Below, piece after piece: positions 1-8,190 of a stretch of DNA of 16,599 nucleotides. Location: positions 1 to 16,599 of the forward strand of contig JAAYUP010000143.1 of assembly GCA_012517635.1 (NCBI GenBank). The letters run 5' to 3'. Under the pieces are notes generated by a model that made no database searches, was not told the origin of the DNA, and saw only the letters and a list, made by a program, of their open reading frames with translations. This stretch comes from Candidatus Atribacter alterifermentans. GTDB taxonomy: Bacteria; Atribacterota; Atribacteria; Atribacterales; Atribacteraceae. Numbering within the stretch: position 1 is the stretch's first letter; every line of letters starts with the position of its first letter. Position numbers and translations under genes: made by a program.

Positions 1-2
1 AG

Positions 3-119
3 CTTCGTATTATACCGGAGAAAGAATCCGGCCTATCTGAAGTTAGATTCTGGCATAAAGATAAATTCTTAGGCACACAAATAGTGAAAAATAGTGACTT
101 GAATATGGTGCAATTTTAA
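3..119 (+). CDS. 3' end of a probable transposase/integrase (partial)
   Basis: An open frame enters from the left edge and ends at TAA 117-119, giving 38 codons. The tail contains EVRFWHKDKFLGTQIVKNSD and ends NMVQF. A short beta-rich end of the form 'EVRFW-x-L-x-Q-VKNxDL' is what I recall from the C-termini of DDE-type (integrase-core) transposases, as a small SH3-like domain after the catalytic core. It is the only plus-strand coding sequence and converges on the RNase G gene, with 30 bp between the two stop codons. The catalytic part is outside the window, so I cannot tell an intact insertion sequence from a remnant. The family assignment rests on memory of similar tails and is moderate at best; that it is coding is supported by its sensible amino acid composition and a clean stop. 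Confidence 0.5.
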   Translation, partial: LRIIPEKESGLSEVRFWHKDKFLGTQIVKNSDLNMVQF

Positions 120-149
120 AACTTAACTAACAACTAAACCATTAATGAT

Positions 150-1631
150 TTATTCCATTTTATCAATAGATTCCCAACCATCATCCTTACCAACCTCAAC
201 AATCGAGTAACGACGAGAAGATAAATTTGGATCAATTTTCCAGATTAATTCTCTACTATAAATTTTTTTTAAATTATTTAAAAATATTTTTCCATTATTT
301 TTTAAATACTCTCCCAACTCTGGTCCTACTATAATATGAATGGTCATTACTTGGGAATGGCGGCATATTTCCTCAATTCTTCTTAAAAAATTAATAGCAA
401 TGGTCTCTATTGAAAGGACTCTTCCCTCACCTTGACAGTAATTACAGGGTTCACAAAGAATGGCATCCAGATTTTTCCGAACCCTTTTTCGGGTCATTTC
501 CATCAATCCAAGTTCACTCATTTGAACTAAGCTCGAGCGTGTTCGGTCGTGTGATAAAAATTGCTCCAAGACATTCATAACCATTTTTTGATGTTCTTTC
601 TTTCCCATGTCAATAAAATCAATTAAAATTATCCCTCCAAGATCTCGAAGCCTCACTTGTCTGGCAATCTCTTCCGCCGCTTCCAAGTTGGTCTTTAAAA
701 TCGTTTCTTGGAGGTCTTTCTTTCCAATATATTTACCGGTATTGACGTCAATTACAGTCATAGCTTCAGTTCGATCAAAAACCAAGTATCCTCCACTTTT
801 GAGCCACACTTTCCGACTCAAGGCTTTCTCCAATTCTCGATTTAAATTAAAATGATCGAAAATGTTTTCTTTACTATCAAAAAAATGAATACGATCGACA
901 AAACGAGGAATGACCGATTCAATAAAATCTTTTAATTTCTGAAAACCAAAATAAGAATTGATCCAAATTTCTCCCAAATCATCATCAACGACATCTCGAA
1001 CTAAGGTATAAATGAGGCTTGCTTCTTCATAGAGAACTGCTGGAGCTGAAATGAGTTCGGCTTTTTTCATGATTCGGTTCCATAAGCGGAGTAACGACTC
1101 GATATCTTCTTTTATTTCTTGATTGCTTTTACCCTCGGCAACAGTCCTCACAATAATTCCCATGTTTGCAGGTCTTATCTTTTCGATCAACTTCTTAAGT
1201 TTTTCTCGTTCTTCTGGAGAAGAAATTCGATGAGAAATACCCATATTATTCATTCCCGGCATTAAAACCACATATCTCCCTGGTAAAGAAATTTTAGTCG
1301 TCACTCGTGCTCCTTTCGTTCCCATTGGTTCTTTAGCAACTTGAACTACAATTTCCTTTCCAGTTTGAAGAAGTTGATCAATGCTTTTCACTTTCCCTTT
1401 TTCATCCAACAAAATGTCTCCAATAAATAAAAAAGCATTTTTGTCAAAACCGGTGTTGACAAATGCAGATTGTATACCAGGGAGTACGTTTTCTACGACG
1501 CCTTTAAAAATATTTCCTGCTAATCTTTTCTCGGCTGCTCTTTCAAAGAAAAACTCTACAACCTGTCCATTTTCCAAAAGCGCAGCCCGGACTTCGGCTT
1601 CGGACATATCTATGACAATATCTTTCCTCAA
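150..1631 (-). CDS. rng: Ribonuclease G (RNase E/G family endoribonuclease)
   Basis: Cytoplasmic endoribonuclease that cuts single-stranded, AU-rich RNA; family roles include 16S rRNA 5' maturation and mRNA decay. The 493-residue protein has an S1 RNA-binding domain at about residues 36-120 and a DNase I-like catalytic domain. The Mg-binding aspartates are visible as D295 (IDVNTG) and D338 (IDFIDM), matching D303 and D346 of E. coli RNase E. A zinc-link motif CEPCNYC spans 393-399. The length is typical of RNase G; there is no long disordered degradosome scaffold as in RNase E. The start codon is TTG (1629-1631), supported by GGAGGG at 1639-1644 with a 7-nt spacer; the next in-frame Met is residue 9. 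It is the last gene of the long operon, 18 bp after the DUF2344 gene. No obvious terminator hairpin follows it. Confidence 0.95.
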   Translation of the reverse strand: MRKDIVIDMSEAEVRAALLENGQVVEFFFERAAEKRLAGNIFKGVVENVLPGIQSAFVNTGFDKNAFLFIGDILLDEKGKVKSIDQLLQTGKEIVVQVAKEPMGTKGARVTTKISLPGRYVVLMPGMNNMGISHRISSPEEREKLKKLIEKIRPANMGIIVRTVAEGKSNQEIKEDIESLLRLWNRIMKKAELISAPAVLYEEASLIYTLVRDVVDDDLGEIWINSYFGFQKLKDFIESVIPRFVDRIHFFDSKENIFDHFNLNRELEKALSRKVWLKSGGYLVFDRTEAMTVIDVNTGKYIGKKDLQETILKTNLEAAEEIARQVRLRDLGGIILIDFIDMGKKEHQKMVMNVLEQFLSHDRTRSSLVQMSELGLMEMTRKRVRKNLDAILCEPCNYCQGEGRVLSIETIAINFLRRIEEICRHSQVMTIHIIVGPELGEYLKNNGKIFLNNLKKIYSRELIWKIDPNLSSRRYSIVEVGKDDGWESIDKME

Positions 1632-1649
1632 AGTTTAACCCTCCACTAC

Positions 1650-2255
1650 TTACGACCAATAATAACTTTGCTTGATTATTTCCAGTAAATTTTCCCGATT
1701 AAAACCGGATTCTTTTGGCATCAATTCTAATGATTGGTAAGGATTCAATAGTATGTTTTTTTCCTTAAACAAGAATAATACCATATATTCTCGATTTCCC
1801 AGTTTTTTTCTTTCTATTTCTTCAATATCTTCTAAAGATAGAGACACTTGTTCATTTCCAATTCTTCCATCATCTTTAAAAATAAAGGCATATTGAATGC
1901 TCATTAGTGATTTCATGATGCTGGGACAATCGGGGGGCACCGATTTGACTTCAACAATTTTCATACCTTCAGGTACTTGACAATTGAGAAGGTTCTTGAG
2001 ACGTTCCGGTTCGATTGATTCATAGAAAGTCATGTCAAGATATTCTGCCCAACTTATCACTCCAGTAACCGTGGCTGGTCCAAATGAAAGTATCGGACGG
2101 GGGTTAAAGCCTTGTGAAAAAGCGATGGGAAGCCCGGCTCTTCGCAAAGCTCGATCCCACAAACGAGTCAGATCCAACTGTGATAAGAAATGAAAAGGTG
2201 CTAATTTAAGATGACGACAACGATAGCGATATCGATCCATATAATTTTTTAACAA
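1650..2255 (-). CDS. TIGR03936/DUF2344 radical SAM-associated protein
   Basis: Small protein of the DUF2344 family, which is either encoded next to, or fused to, the TIGR03960-type radical SAM protein, as here. Its biochemical function is not established; I infer a shared role with the adjacent radical SAM protein, perhaps in RNA or ribosome modification. Family features are the opening RCRHLKLAPFHFLSQLDL, the GLPIAFSQGFNPRP segment and the SFGPA stretch. Start choice: an in-frame GTG at 2262-2264 sits on top of the ribosome binding site, and ATG 2238-2240 is too far from one. TTG at 2253-2255 has GAGGGG (2264-2269) 8 nt upstream, giving 201 aa and a 7-nt overlap with the upstream stop. The alternative GTG start would give 204 aa. 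Translation is probably coupled to the radical SAM gene. Confidence 0.85.
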   Translation of the reverse strand: MLKNYMDRYRYRCRHLKLAPFHFLSQLDLTRLWDRALRRAGLPIAFSQGFNPRPILSFGPATVTGVISWAEYLDMTFYESIEPERLKNLLNCQVPEGMKIVEVKSVPPDCPSIMKSLMSIQYAFIFKDDGRIGNEQVSLSLEDIEEIERKKLGNREYMVLFLFKEKNILLNPYQSLELMPKESGFNRENLLEIIKQSYYWS

Positions 2256-4075
2256 ACCCCACACCCCTCACAATGTTGAAATTGAATACATCGGGGGGTA
2301 ACCTCTTGCCGGAGGGATTTTTCCCATTCTTTTAAAAGAAATTCTTTCTTTACTCCAGAAGAAATATGATCCCAAGGAAGCATTTCGTTTGGATTTCGCC
2401 ATCTCTCGGAATAAAAGTGATAATCTATCCCCGCATCTTCAAATGCTTTCAGCCACCTTTCAAAAGAGAAGAATTCTCTCCAACCATCCATAATTTGACC
2501 TAAATAGTATGCTTTTTCAATCACTCTTGATACCCTCCGATCACCACGGGCTAATGCTGCTTCAAGAGTACTTTCTTTAAAATCCGACCAATTCATGCGG
2601 ATCAAACGACGATTCTTGGAAAAACCAGCCTTTATTTTGTGAATTTTTTCTTCAAACTCTTCCAAATTATTCTGACCCATCCATTGAAAAGGAGTATGAG
2701 GTTTTGGCACAAAGGCTGAAAGGTTTAAATGGATACTGACACTTTTACCGCGTATTTTTTTGCCGATTTGAAGACCTTCATTCACTAATTGGGAAATCCC
2801 TACCAGATCTGATTCTTTTTCATCGGGTAGTCCAAACATAAAATAAAGTTTAACGTCATCCCAGCCGCCTTCAAATGTTTTTTCCAGCGTTGAAAGGATT
2901 TCCTGATCGGTTAATCCTTTATTAATAATCCGACGGAGTCGATCAGTCCCTGCTTCAGGAGCAAAAGTGAGGCCACTTTTCCGAACTCGTTTTAAATTCT
3001 GAGCAATTTGGACCGAGAAAGTATCCATCCGTATGGAAGGAAGGGAAATACTCACATTTTTTGCTTCAAATTTCTGAGAAAGATGAGCAATGATTTTTTC
3101 GATCTGCGAGTGATCAGTGCTACTTAAGGAAAGAAGAGAAATCTCTTCATAACCGGTTGCAGCCACCAGTTTTTCTGAAAGTTGAACTATATTTTCTGGG
3201 GATCGTTCTCGTTGAGGCCGATAAATCATGCCTGCTTGGCAAAAACGACATCCCCGAGTGCAGCCTCGAGAAATTTCTAAGGGAATTCTGTCATGGACAA
3301 TACTTATATATGGTACGATTATTTTTTCTGGATAAGGTGCCCGATCCAAATCCTGAAGCCATCTTCTCTGAACCTGAGGAACTGTCCTTTTATTCTTGGT
3401 TTGTAGATTGGAAACAACCCCATCTTTTGCGTAATCAACCTGATAAAAACTCGGTATATAAACCCCAACAATTCCTGCCAGCTCGGATAAAATATCTTCT
3501 TTTTTTTGACCTTTCATCGCTGATACAATTTGGATGATTTCGACAATGGCTTCTTCTCCCTCCCCAATCAAAAAGGCATCAAAAAAATCACTTATCGGTT
3601 CAGGATTACAGGTTGATGATCCGCCACCAATGATAATTGGAAAGTCATCTCCTCTTTCTGAACTTCGGAAAGGGATTTGAGACAATTCAAGAAAATAAAG
3701 GATATTGGTATAATTCATCTCGGTTTGCAAACTGAGTCCGACCATATCAAAAGAACGAACAGGAATTTTATTCTCTAAGCTAAAAAGTGGAATGTTCTTT
3801 TCTTTCATCAGTTTTCCTAAATCTGGCCAAGGAACAAAAGCTCGTTCAGCGCGAACCCCGGGGAGATTATTTAATATCTGATAAAGGATTTTGAGTCCCA
3901 AGTGAGACATTCCTATTTCATAAATATCAGGAAAACCAAGCACAATTGAGCAAGTTGTTTCGAAAGGATTTTTTATAAGAATATTCCACTCTTTTCCTAT
4001 ATAACGCGCTGGTTTTGTTATTTTGAGAAGATCGTTTTTAAAAAAATTTGCTTCATCTGTTATGTTTTCTTCCAC
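2249..4075 (-). CDS. B12-binding-type radical SAM protein (TIGR03960 family)
   Basis: Radical SAM enzyme of unknown substrate. Residues about 40-200 form a cobalamin-binding-like N-terminal domain (GFPDIYEIGMSHLGLKIL; GGGSSTCNPEP). The [4Fe-4S]/SAM motif CxxxCxxC follows as C272-C276-C279 (SRGCTRGCRFCQAG). A TIM-barrel core comes next, including FAPEAGTDRLRR, an arrangement shared with MiaB/methylthiotransferase relatives. The C-terminus carries a compact Cys cluster (HCEGCGVC) that could bind another metal centre. At 608 aa it has the normal family length. The start is GTG (4073-4075), which overlaps the rodA stop in TAGTG. GGGAGG stands about 9 nt upstream, so coupled translation is likely. 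The partner DUF2344 gene follows immediately. A role in tRNA, rRNA or protein modification is inference from family; no substrate is known to me. Confidence 0.88.
   Translation of the reverse strand: MEENITDEANFFKNDLLKITKPARYIGKEWNILIKNPFETTCSIVLGFPDIYEIGMSHLGLKILYQILNNLPGVRAERAFVPWPDLGKLMKEKNIPLFSLENKIPVRSFDMVGLSLQTEMNYTNILYFLELSQIPFRSSERGDDFPIIIGGGSSTCNPEPISDFFDAFLIGEGEEAIVEIIQIVSAMKGQKKEDILSELAGIVGVYIPSFYQVDYAKDGVVSNLQTKNKRTVPQVQRRWLQDLDRAPYPEKIIVPYISIVHDRIPLEISRGCTRGCRFCQAGMIYRPQRERSPENIVQLSEKLVAATGYEEISLLSLSSTDHSQIEKIIAHLSQKFEAKNVSISLPSIRMDTFSVQIAQNLKRVRKSGLTFAPEAGTDRLRRIINKGLTDQEILSTLEKTFEGGWDDVKLYFMFGLPDEKESDLVGISQLVNEGLQIGKKIRGKSVSIHLNLSAFVPKPHTPFQWMGQNNLEEFEEKIHKIKAGFSKNRRLIRMNWSDFKESTLEAALARGDRRVSRVIEKAYYLGQIMDGWREFFSFERWLKAFEDAGIDYHFYSERWRNPNEMLPWDHISSGVKKEFLLKEWEKSLRQEVTPRCIQFQHCEGCGVC
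2264..2269 (-). promoter_or_regulatory. Ribosome binding site deciding the DUF2344 start
   Basis: GAGGGG on the minus strand, inside the codons for the cysteine-rich tail (CEGCGVC) of the radical SAM gene. It lies 8 nt before the TTG at 2253-2255, and so argues for TTG rather than the overlapping GTG. Confidence 0.55.
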
Positions 4076-5151
4076 TATTCACTTCCTCCCGACTTGGCAA
4101 TATTCCACATTATCCCCATAGCTAACATATTGATAAAAAGCGAGCTCCCCCCATAACTAATAAACGGCAAAGGAATACCGGTAACCGGCATAACACCCAT
4201 ATTCATCCCAACATTAATCAAAACCTGAAAGACAAGCATTGATCCAAAGAGGGTAGCAAGTATCTTCCCTTCTAAATCAGGTGTTTCAATCCCAATCCGG
4301 TAAATTGACCAAATGAGCCAGAAAAATAAAACAAGGATCATCACACCTCCAACAAAACCCCATTGCTCACACCAAGATGCGAAAATAAAATCAGTATAAT
4401 GAGCAGGGAGGAACCGAAGTTGGGATTGGGTTCCCGAAAGCCAACCCTTTCCAAAAAAACCTCCCGCCCCAATAGTAATTTGCGATTGAAGAACATTATA
4501 ACCGGTTCCAAGAGGATCAGATTGGGGTGCAAAAAATGAAAGAAGCCTCTTTTTTTGATAGTCGTGTAAAATTAACCAAAAAATTGGAACGAAACCAATC
4601 AAACCAGCGAACACCGCCAAAATTTTTTTCCACTGAAAACCGCAAAAAAACAATCCTGAAAACCAAAGAACGATGATAACCAAGGCAGTTCCTAAATCTG
4701 GTTCAAGGAATATCAAACCTGTTGGGATAATTGATAAAATCGATGTTTTTAAAAGGAGTTGCCAGCTTCCATAATCTTCAGACCGAGCACTCAAAAACGC
4801 CGCTAAGAAAACCGTAAATCCAACTTTAGAAAATTCCGAAGGTTGAACCGAATGAAAAAATAACCAACGCCGTGCTCCTACGTCATCCCCGCTACCAAAA
4901 AATAAAACGGCTGACAAAGAGAGAATGATTATCAGATAAAGAATCCATTCCAACTTAATCAACCAATGATAATGAATATAACTGACTCCCCAAAAAACCA
5001 ACCAGCCTATTAGACACCACAGGAGTTGTCTCCCAAAAAAAGTCTGAATAAAGGGAACCTCTCCCCTGAGAGGATCGGTGCTATAAACTGCCATAAGACC
5101 AATTATATTGAGAAAAAGAATGATGACGGGAAACATCTTAACCATTTTCAT
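4075..5151 (-). CDS. rodA: Rod shape-determining protein RodA (SEDS glycosyltransferase)
   Basis: Integral membrane peptidoglycan polymerase that extends glycan strands from lipid II, paired with PBP2. It is hydrophobic throughout, with about ten predicted membrane spans. Signature segments present are ARRWL...QPSEFSK, FLEPDLGTALV, FLPAHYTDFIFA and GIPLPFISYGGSS. The Asp in TDFIF corresponds to the catalytic Asp262 of E. coli RodA. Start choice: an upstream ATG (5173-5175) would overlap the PBP2 gene by 38 nt. ATG 5149-5151 has GGGAG (5162-5166) 10 nt upstream and overlaps by only 14 nt, giving 358 aa starting MKMVKMFPV. The absence of FtsW-type division partners, and the position straight after PBP2, favour RodA over FtsW or SpoVE. 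Confidence 0.93.
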   Translation of the reverse strand: MKMVKMFPVIILFLNIIGLMAVYSTDPLRGEVPFIQTFFGRQLLWCLIGWLVFWGVSYIHYHWLIKLEWILYLIIILSLSAVLFFGSGDDVGARRWLFFHSVQPSEFSKVGFTVFLAAFLSARSEDYGSWQLLLKTSILSIIPTGLIFLEPDLGTALVIIVLWFSGLFFCGFQWKKILAVFAGLIGFVPIFWLILHDYQKKRLLSFFAPQSDPLGTGYNVLQSQITIGAGGFFGKGWLSGTQSQLRFLPAHYTDFIFASWCEQWGFVGGVMILVLFFWLIWSIYRIGIETPDLEGKILATLFGSMLVFQVLINVGMNMGVMPVTGIPLPFISYGGSSLFINMLAMGIMWNIAKSGGSE

Positions 5152-6898
5152 TGAGCGTATTCTCCCGGTGATCATAAATCCATTGTATTAAATCTTTACT
5201 TCGATAAGCAGCTTCCCCACTTCCATCACCACCGTTTTCTATTAAAACCACAAAAACATAACGTGGATTATCGATGGGGAAAAAACCGGCAAACCAAGAA
5301 TGGTCATTGCCATGAGGATTTTGAGCAGTTCCAGTTTTTCCAGCTACCAGGACTGGAAGATCTCGACAAGCTCTACCTGTCCCATCAGAGACCACCTTGG
5401 TCATTCCTCGAATGAGTCTTTCCCAGGTATCTGGTTTCAAGTCTATTCGATTTTTTATTTTAGGAAGAGTGCGTTCAATTACCGCTCCCTTATCATCTTG
5501 TATGACTTTTAAAAAATGCGGAACTGGTATGATCCCTCGGTTGGAAATTGCAACCACACTTTGGAAAATCTCAAAAGGAGTAACCAAAAGATATCCCTGT
5601 CCAATTGAAAGGTTTATGGTATCTCCTGAATACCAAGGTTCTCCAACTTTTTGTCTCTTCCATCGCGAAGAAGGAAGAAAACAGTGATTCTCCCCAGGCA
5701 AATCAATTCCAGTATCCTCTCCAAACCCAAAGCGTTTTGCCATTTCAATAATTTTGTCTTGGCCGAGCTCTAAACCCAAGGTATAAAAAGTAACATTACA
5801 CGACTGAGCCAGAGCGTCTTCGAAATTCAATCTTCCATGGCCGGATTTTTTCCAGCAAGGATAATTCTGATCATTGTATTCATAATACCCAGGACAAAAA
5901 ATAGTTCTTTCACTTGAAATAATATTGGCCTCCAAGGCACCTAAACTGACCATTAATTTAAATATTGAACCAGGAGGATAGAGGGCTTGAAGAGAACGGT
6001 TTGTTAAGGGATTTTGGGGATTTTCAATCAATTTGCGCCATTCATCCTGACTCACCCCGTCTACCAATAAGTTCGGTTCAAAAGAAGGTTGATTGGCCAT
6101 TGCTAATACTTCTCCATTGGTTGGATCTCCAACTATAATCACACCGCTTTTTCCAGCTAAGAGCTGATTACAATATTTTTGTAGTTCCAAATCCAAGGTA
6201 AGAGTTAAAGTATGACGAAATCGAGGAAAGCTCGTATCTAAAATTTTGACTATTCTTCCCAAAGCATCAACCTCAATTTTTCGATATCCTTTTTGACCTC
6301 GAAGAAGCTCTTCATAATAAAGCTCGATTCCACTTTTTCCAATAACATCCTCATTGTTATAATTAGTTTGGCCAAATCTTTTTAGTTCCTCACTATTTAC
6401 TTTCCCCACATATCCAACAATATGGGTTCCATCTTCACCAGAGGGATAAATCCTCTTGGGATAAGTCTCAATCATCACACCGGGAAGTTCTTTTCTCGCT
6501 TCTTCAACCATAGATACTTCCTCAACACTCAACTGGGAAGCAAGAATAATTTCTCCTGAATATCGATCACGAAGTGGCTCCTCAATTCTTCTTTTTATGA
6601 TTTTTTCCAAAGTCTGACGGCTTTTTTCCGGATCTGCACTCCCTGGTAATAAAACAGCCGCAAATCTTGGAACATCCTGAGCGAGTATGTGACCATAGCG
6701 ATCAGTAATAATTCCACGGGGCGCTTGGAGTGGAATAACCCGTATTCGATTGCGTTCCGATTTTTCTTGATAGAAACCAGATTGTAAAACACTTAAATAC
6801 CATAAATTAAAAAAAAGAAAGATAAAAATTCCAAACAAAATCCAGGTAAATAATTCTATCCTATGATTGACAACTATTTTCGGTTTCTCATTCCACAT
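5138..6898 (-). CDS. mrdA: Penicillin-binding protein 2 (elongasome transpeptidase)
   Basis: Class B PBP that cross-links peptidoglycan in the lateral wall, working with RodA. From the ATG at 6896-6898 it has 586 aa: a short cytoplasmic tail, one membrane anchor at about residues 14-34, the pedestal domain beginning around APRGIITDRYG, then the transpeptidase. The catalytic motifs are complete: S311-I-F-K314 (PPGSIFK), S366-C-N368 and K521-TGT. A likely zinc site lies near the active site: C335, C348, H354 and C367 occupy the places of E. coli Asp350, Asp365, His371 and Cys384. Start choice: the frame stays open for 37 more codons, but these would overlap mreD by 122 nt. GAGAGG at 6906-6911 sits 7 nt before the chosen ATG. 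It overlaps mreD by 11 nt and rodA by 14 nt. Confidence 0.94.
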   Translation of the reverse strand: MWNEKPKIVVNHRIELFTWILFGIFIFLFFNLWYLSVLQSGFYQEKSERNRIRVIPLQAPRGIITDRYGHILAQDVPRFAAVLLPGSADPEKSRQTLEKIIKRRIEEPLRDRYSGEIILASQLSVEEVSMVEEARKELPGVMIETYPKRIYPSGEDGTHIVGYVGKVNSEELKRFGQTNYNNEDVIGKSGIELYYEELLRGQKGYRKIEVDALGRIVKILDTSFPRFRHTLTLTLDLELQKYCNQLLAGKSGVIIVGDPTNGEVLAMANQPSFEPNLLVDGVSQDEWRKLIENPQNPLTNRSLQALYPPGSIFKLMVSLGALEANIISSERTIFCPGYYEYNDQNYPCWKKSGHGRLNFEDALAQSCNVTFYTLGLELGQDKIIEMAKRFGFGEDTGIDLPGENHCFLPSSRWKRQKVGEPWYSGDTINLSIGQGYLLVTPFEIFQSVVAISNRGIIPVPHFLKVIQDDKGAVIERTLPKIKNRIDLKPDTWERLIRGMTKVVSDGTGRACRDLPVLVAGKTGTAQNPHGNDHSWFAGFFPIDNPRYVFVVLIENGGDGSGEAAYRSKDLIQWIYDHRENTLNENG

Positions 6899-7382
6899 TA
6901 TTGAACCTCTCAGGCGGAAAGAAATATAACCAGGCAGAAAGAAAAAGCAGATTGAAGAAAAAAGAGAGAGTAAAAAATTCAACCCAATACAACCATGGAC
7001 GTTGAACACTTCTCATAAAAAACTGCAGTATTATGATGAAGAACATTTCAACACCTGGAGCTGTGATACAAAAACCTAAAAGTGATCCACTGGTCATCGA
7101 GAAAAAGGATATCCAAATCTGAGCCAATAAAAAAAGACCTATAGTTAATAAAATATGAAAGCCAAAGATGGAAAAAGAAAATATATCCACCAAAAAAGCA
7201 ATGAAAAGGCATGAAAGCAATAGGAAATACCATCTTTTTTCAGAAACATGAACTGCCCAAATTATAAAAGGTAAAAAGGTAAGGTGGCTTAATATTGGCC
7301 AATACTGAGCGAAGACATTATTTTTAAAAAAAAGTATTGAAAAAAAAACCAAAATGATAAGAACCAGCTTACTGAACGTCAT
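6888..7382 (-). CDS. mreD: Rod shape-determining protein MreD
   Basis: Small integral membrane protein of the elongasome that bridges MreC and the cytoskeleton/synthases. The 164-residue sequence is almost entirely hydrophobic, with about five or six membrane spans, the usual size and layout for MreD. The segment IAFLVDIFSFSIFGFHIL matches the characteristic 'G/A-x2-x-D-x-x-S-x-S-x-x-G-x-H' region. An in-frame TTG at 7392-7394 is possible. I prefer ATG 7380-7382, which has GGTGAG (7387-7392) close upstream with a short 4-nt spacer and overlaps mreC by 14 nt. MreD sequences diverge strongly, so position between mreC and the PBP2 gene carries much of the identification. Confidence 0.88.
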   Translation of the reverse strand: MTFSKLVLIILVFFSILFFKNNVFAQYWPILSHLTFLPFIIWAVHVSEKRWYFLLLSCLFIAFLVDIFSFSIFGFHILLTIGLFLLAQIWISFFSMTSGSLLGFCITAPGVEMFFIIILQFFMRSVQRPWLYWVEFFTLSFFFNLLFLSAWLYFFPPERFNNVE

Positions 7383-8190
7383 TATTCTCACCAATTGCAG
7401 AAGACCGGATAATAAAAAGCTGATCTAAAAGAGAAAAATCACACTCAGGTTGGATAATAACCTCTTTAAAGAGGCTTCCTTCCGATTCTTTGATATCCAA
7501 TACCTTTCCAATCACTATACCCCTGGGCGTACTGGTGCCTAGACCGGAGGTTATCACCAAATCACCTCCTTGTACCTGAGAAGCTCGATAAACGTAACGC
7601 ATAACACAAAGCCCTCTTCCGTTCCCCTCTACTACACCTAAATCCCTCGTCCTTTGAAGGATCGCTCCAGTTGCTATTTCAGGGCTTAAAATCAAACGAA
7701 CAGTTGAATAATTGGGATATGTTTGTTCTACTCTCCCCACCAGACCCTGATACGTCACTACAGTTAAATCAGGAATGATTCCATCATTAGTACCTTTATC
7801 TATGATCAGTTTTCCAAACCAATCATAGGGATCACGACCAATAACTAAAGTTGGAATAACATCAAAAGGTATTTGCTTTTCAATCGCTACAGCTGTCAAT
7901 TTCATCTCTAATTCACGGATTTGCTCAGTTAAAAGAGTCAGTTCGTTTTGAAGCCGACCGACTTCTTTTCGAAGATTATCGTTTTCTTCCAATACTATTC
8001 TTTTTGAGGAAAAATTAGAAATTATCCAATCCAAGCTTTTTTGAATTACCAACCCTCCTCGATAAAAGGGAATGCCAATCATTCTCAGTGAACCGATCCA
8101 ACTCGATGCCTCATGTTTTTGAAGGGAAAAAACCACGAGCTGGAAAGCTATAATAACAATGACGAGAACAAAAACGAATCTTTTTTTCAT
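7369..8190 (-). CDS. mreC: Rod shape-determining protein MreC
   Basis: Membrane-anchored, periplasm/cell-surface-facing scaffold that activates the PBP2-RodA pair. The 273-residue protein has an N-terminal membrane anchor (about residues 5-23) and a coiled coil (about 63-105, with regularly spaced L/I/V among E/K/R/Q). The paired beta-barrel domain that follows contains the typical DPYDWFGKLIIDKG...G and GLVGRVEQT...STVRLI blocks and later ITSGLG..TPRGIVIGKV. The ATG shares an ATGA overlap with the apbE stop and has no clear Shine-Dalgarno site, so translation probably depends on ribosomes finishing apbE. MreB, which usually precedes mreC, is not in this window; apbE occupies its place. Confidence 0.93.
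   Translation of the reverse strand: MKKRFVFVLVIVIIAFQLVVFSLQKHEASSWIGSLRMIGIPFYRGGLVIQKSLDWIISNFSSKRIVLEENDNLRKEVGRLQNELTLLTEQIRELEMKLTAVAIEKQIPFDVIPTLVIGRDPYDWFGKLIIDKGTNDGIIPDLTVVTYQGLVGRVEQTYPNYSTVRLILSPEIATGAILQRTRDLGVVEGNGRGLCVMRYVYRASQVQGGDLVITSGLGTSTPRGIVIGKVLDIKESEGSLFKEVIIQPECDFSLLDQLFIIRSSAIGENNDVQ

Noticed and set aside
3157..3537. 126-codon plus-strand open frame
   Set aside because: It lies wholly antisense to the strongly supported radical SAM gene, has no recognisable domain and no ribosome binding site; it is a coding shadow.
4075..5151. FtsW or SpoVE instead of RodA
   Set aside because: Position directly after PBP2 and mreCD, and no division genes nearby, favour RodA.
6899..7009. 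37-residue N-terminal extension of PBP2
   Set aside because: It overlaps mreD by 122 nt, adds a second hydrophobic stretch atypical of PBP2, and a good ribosome binding site precedes the ATG at 6896-6898.
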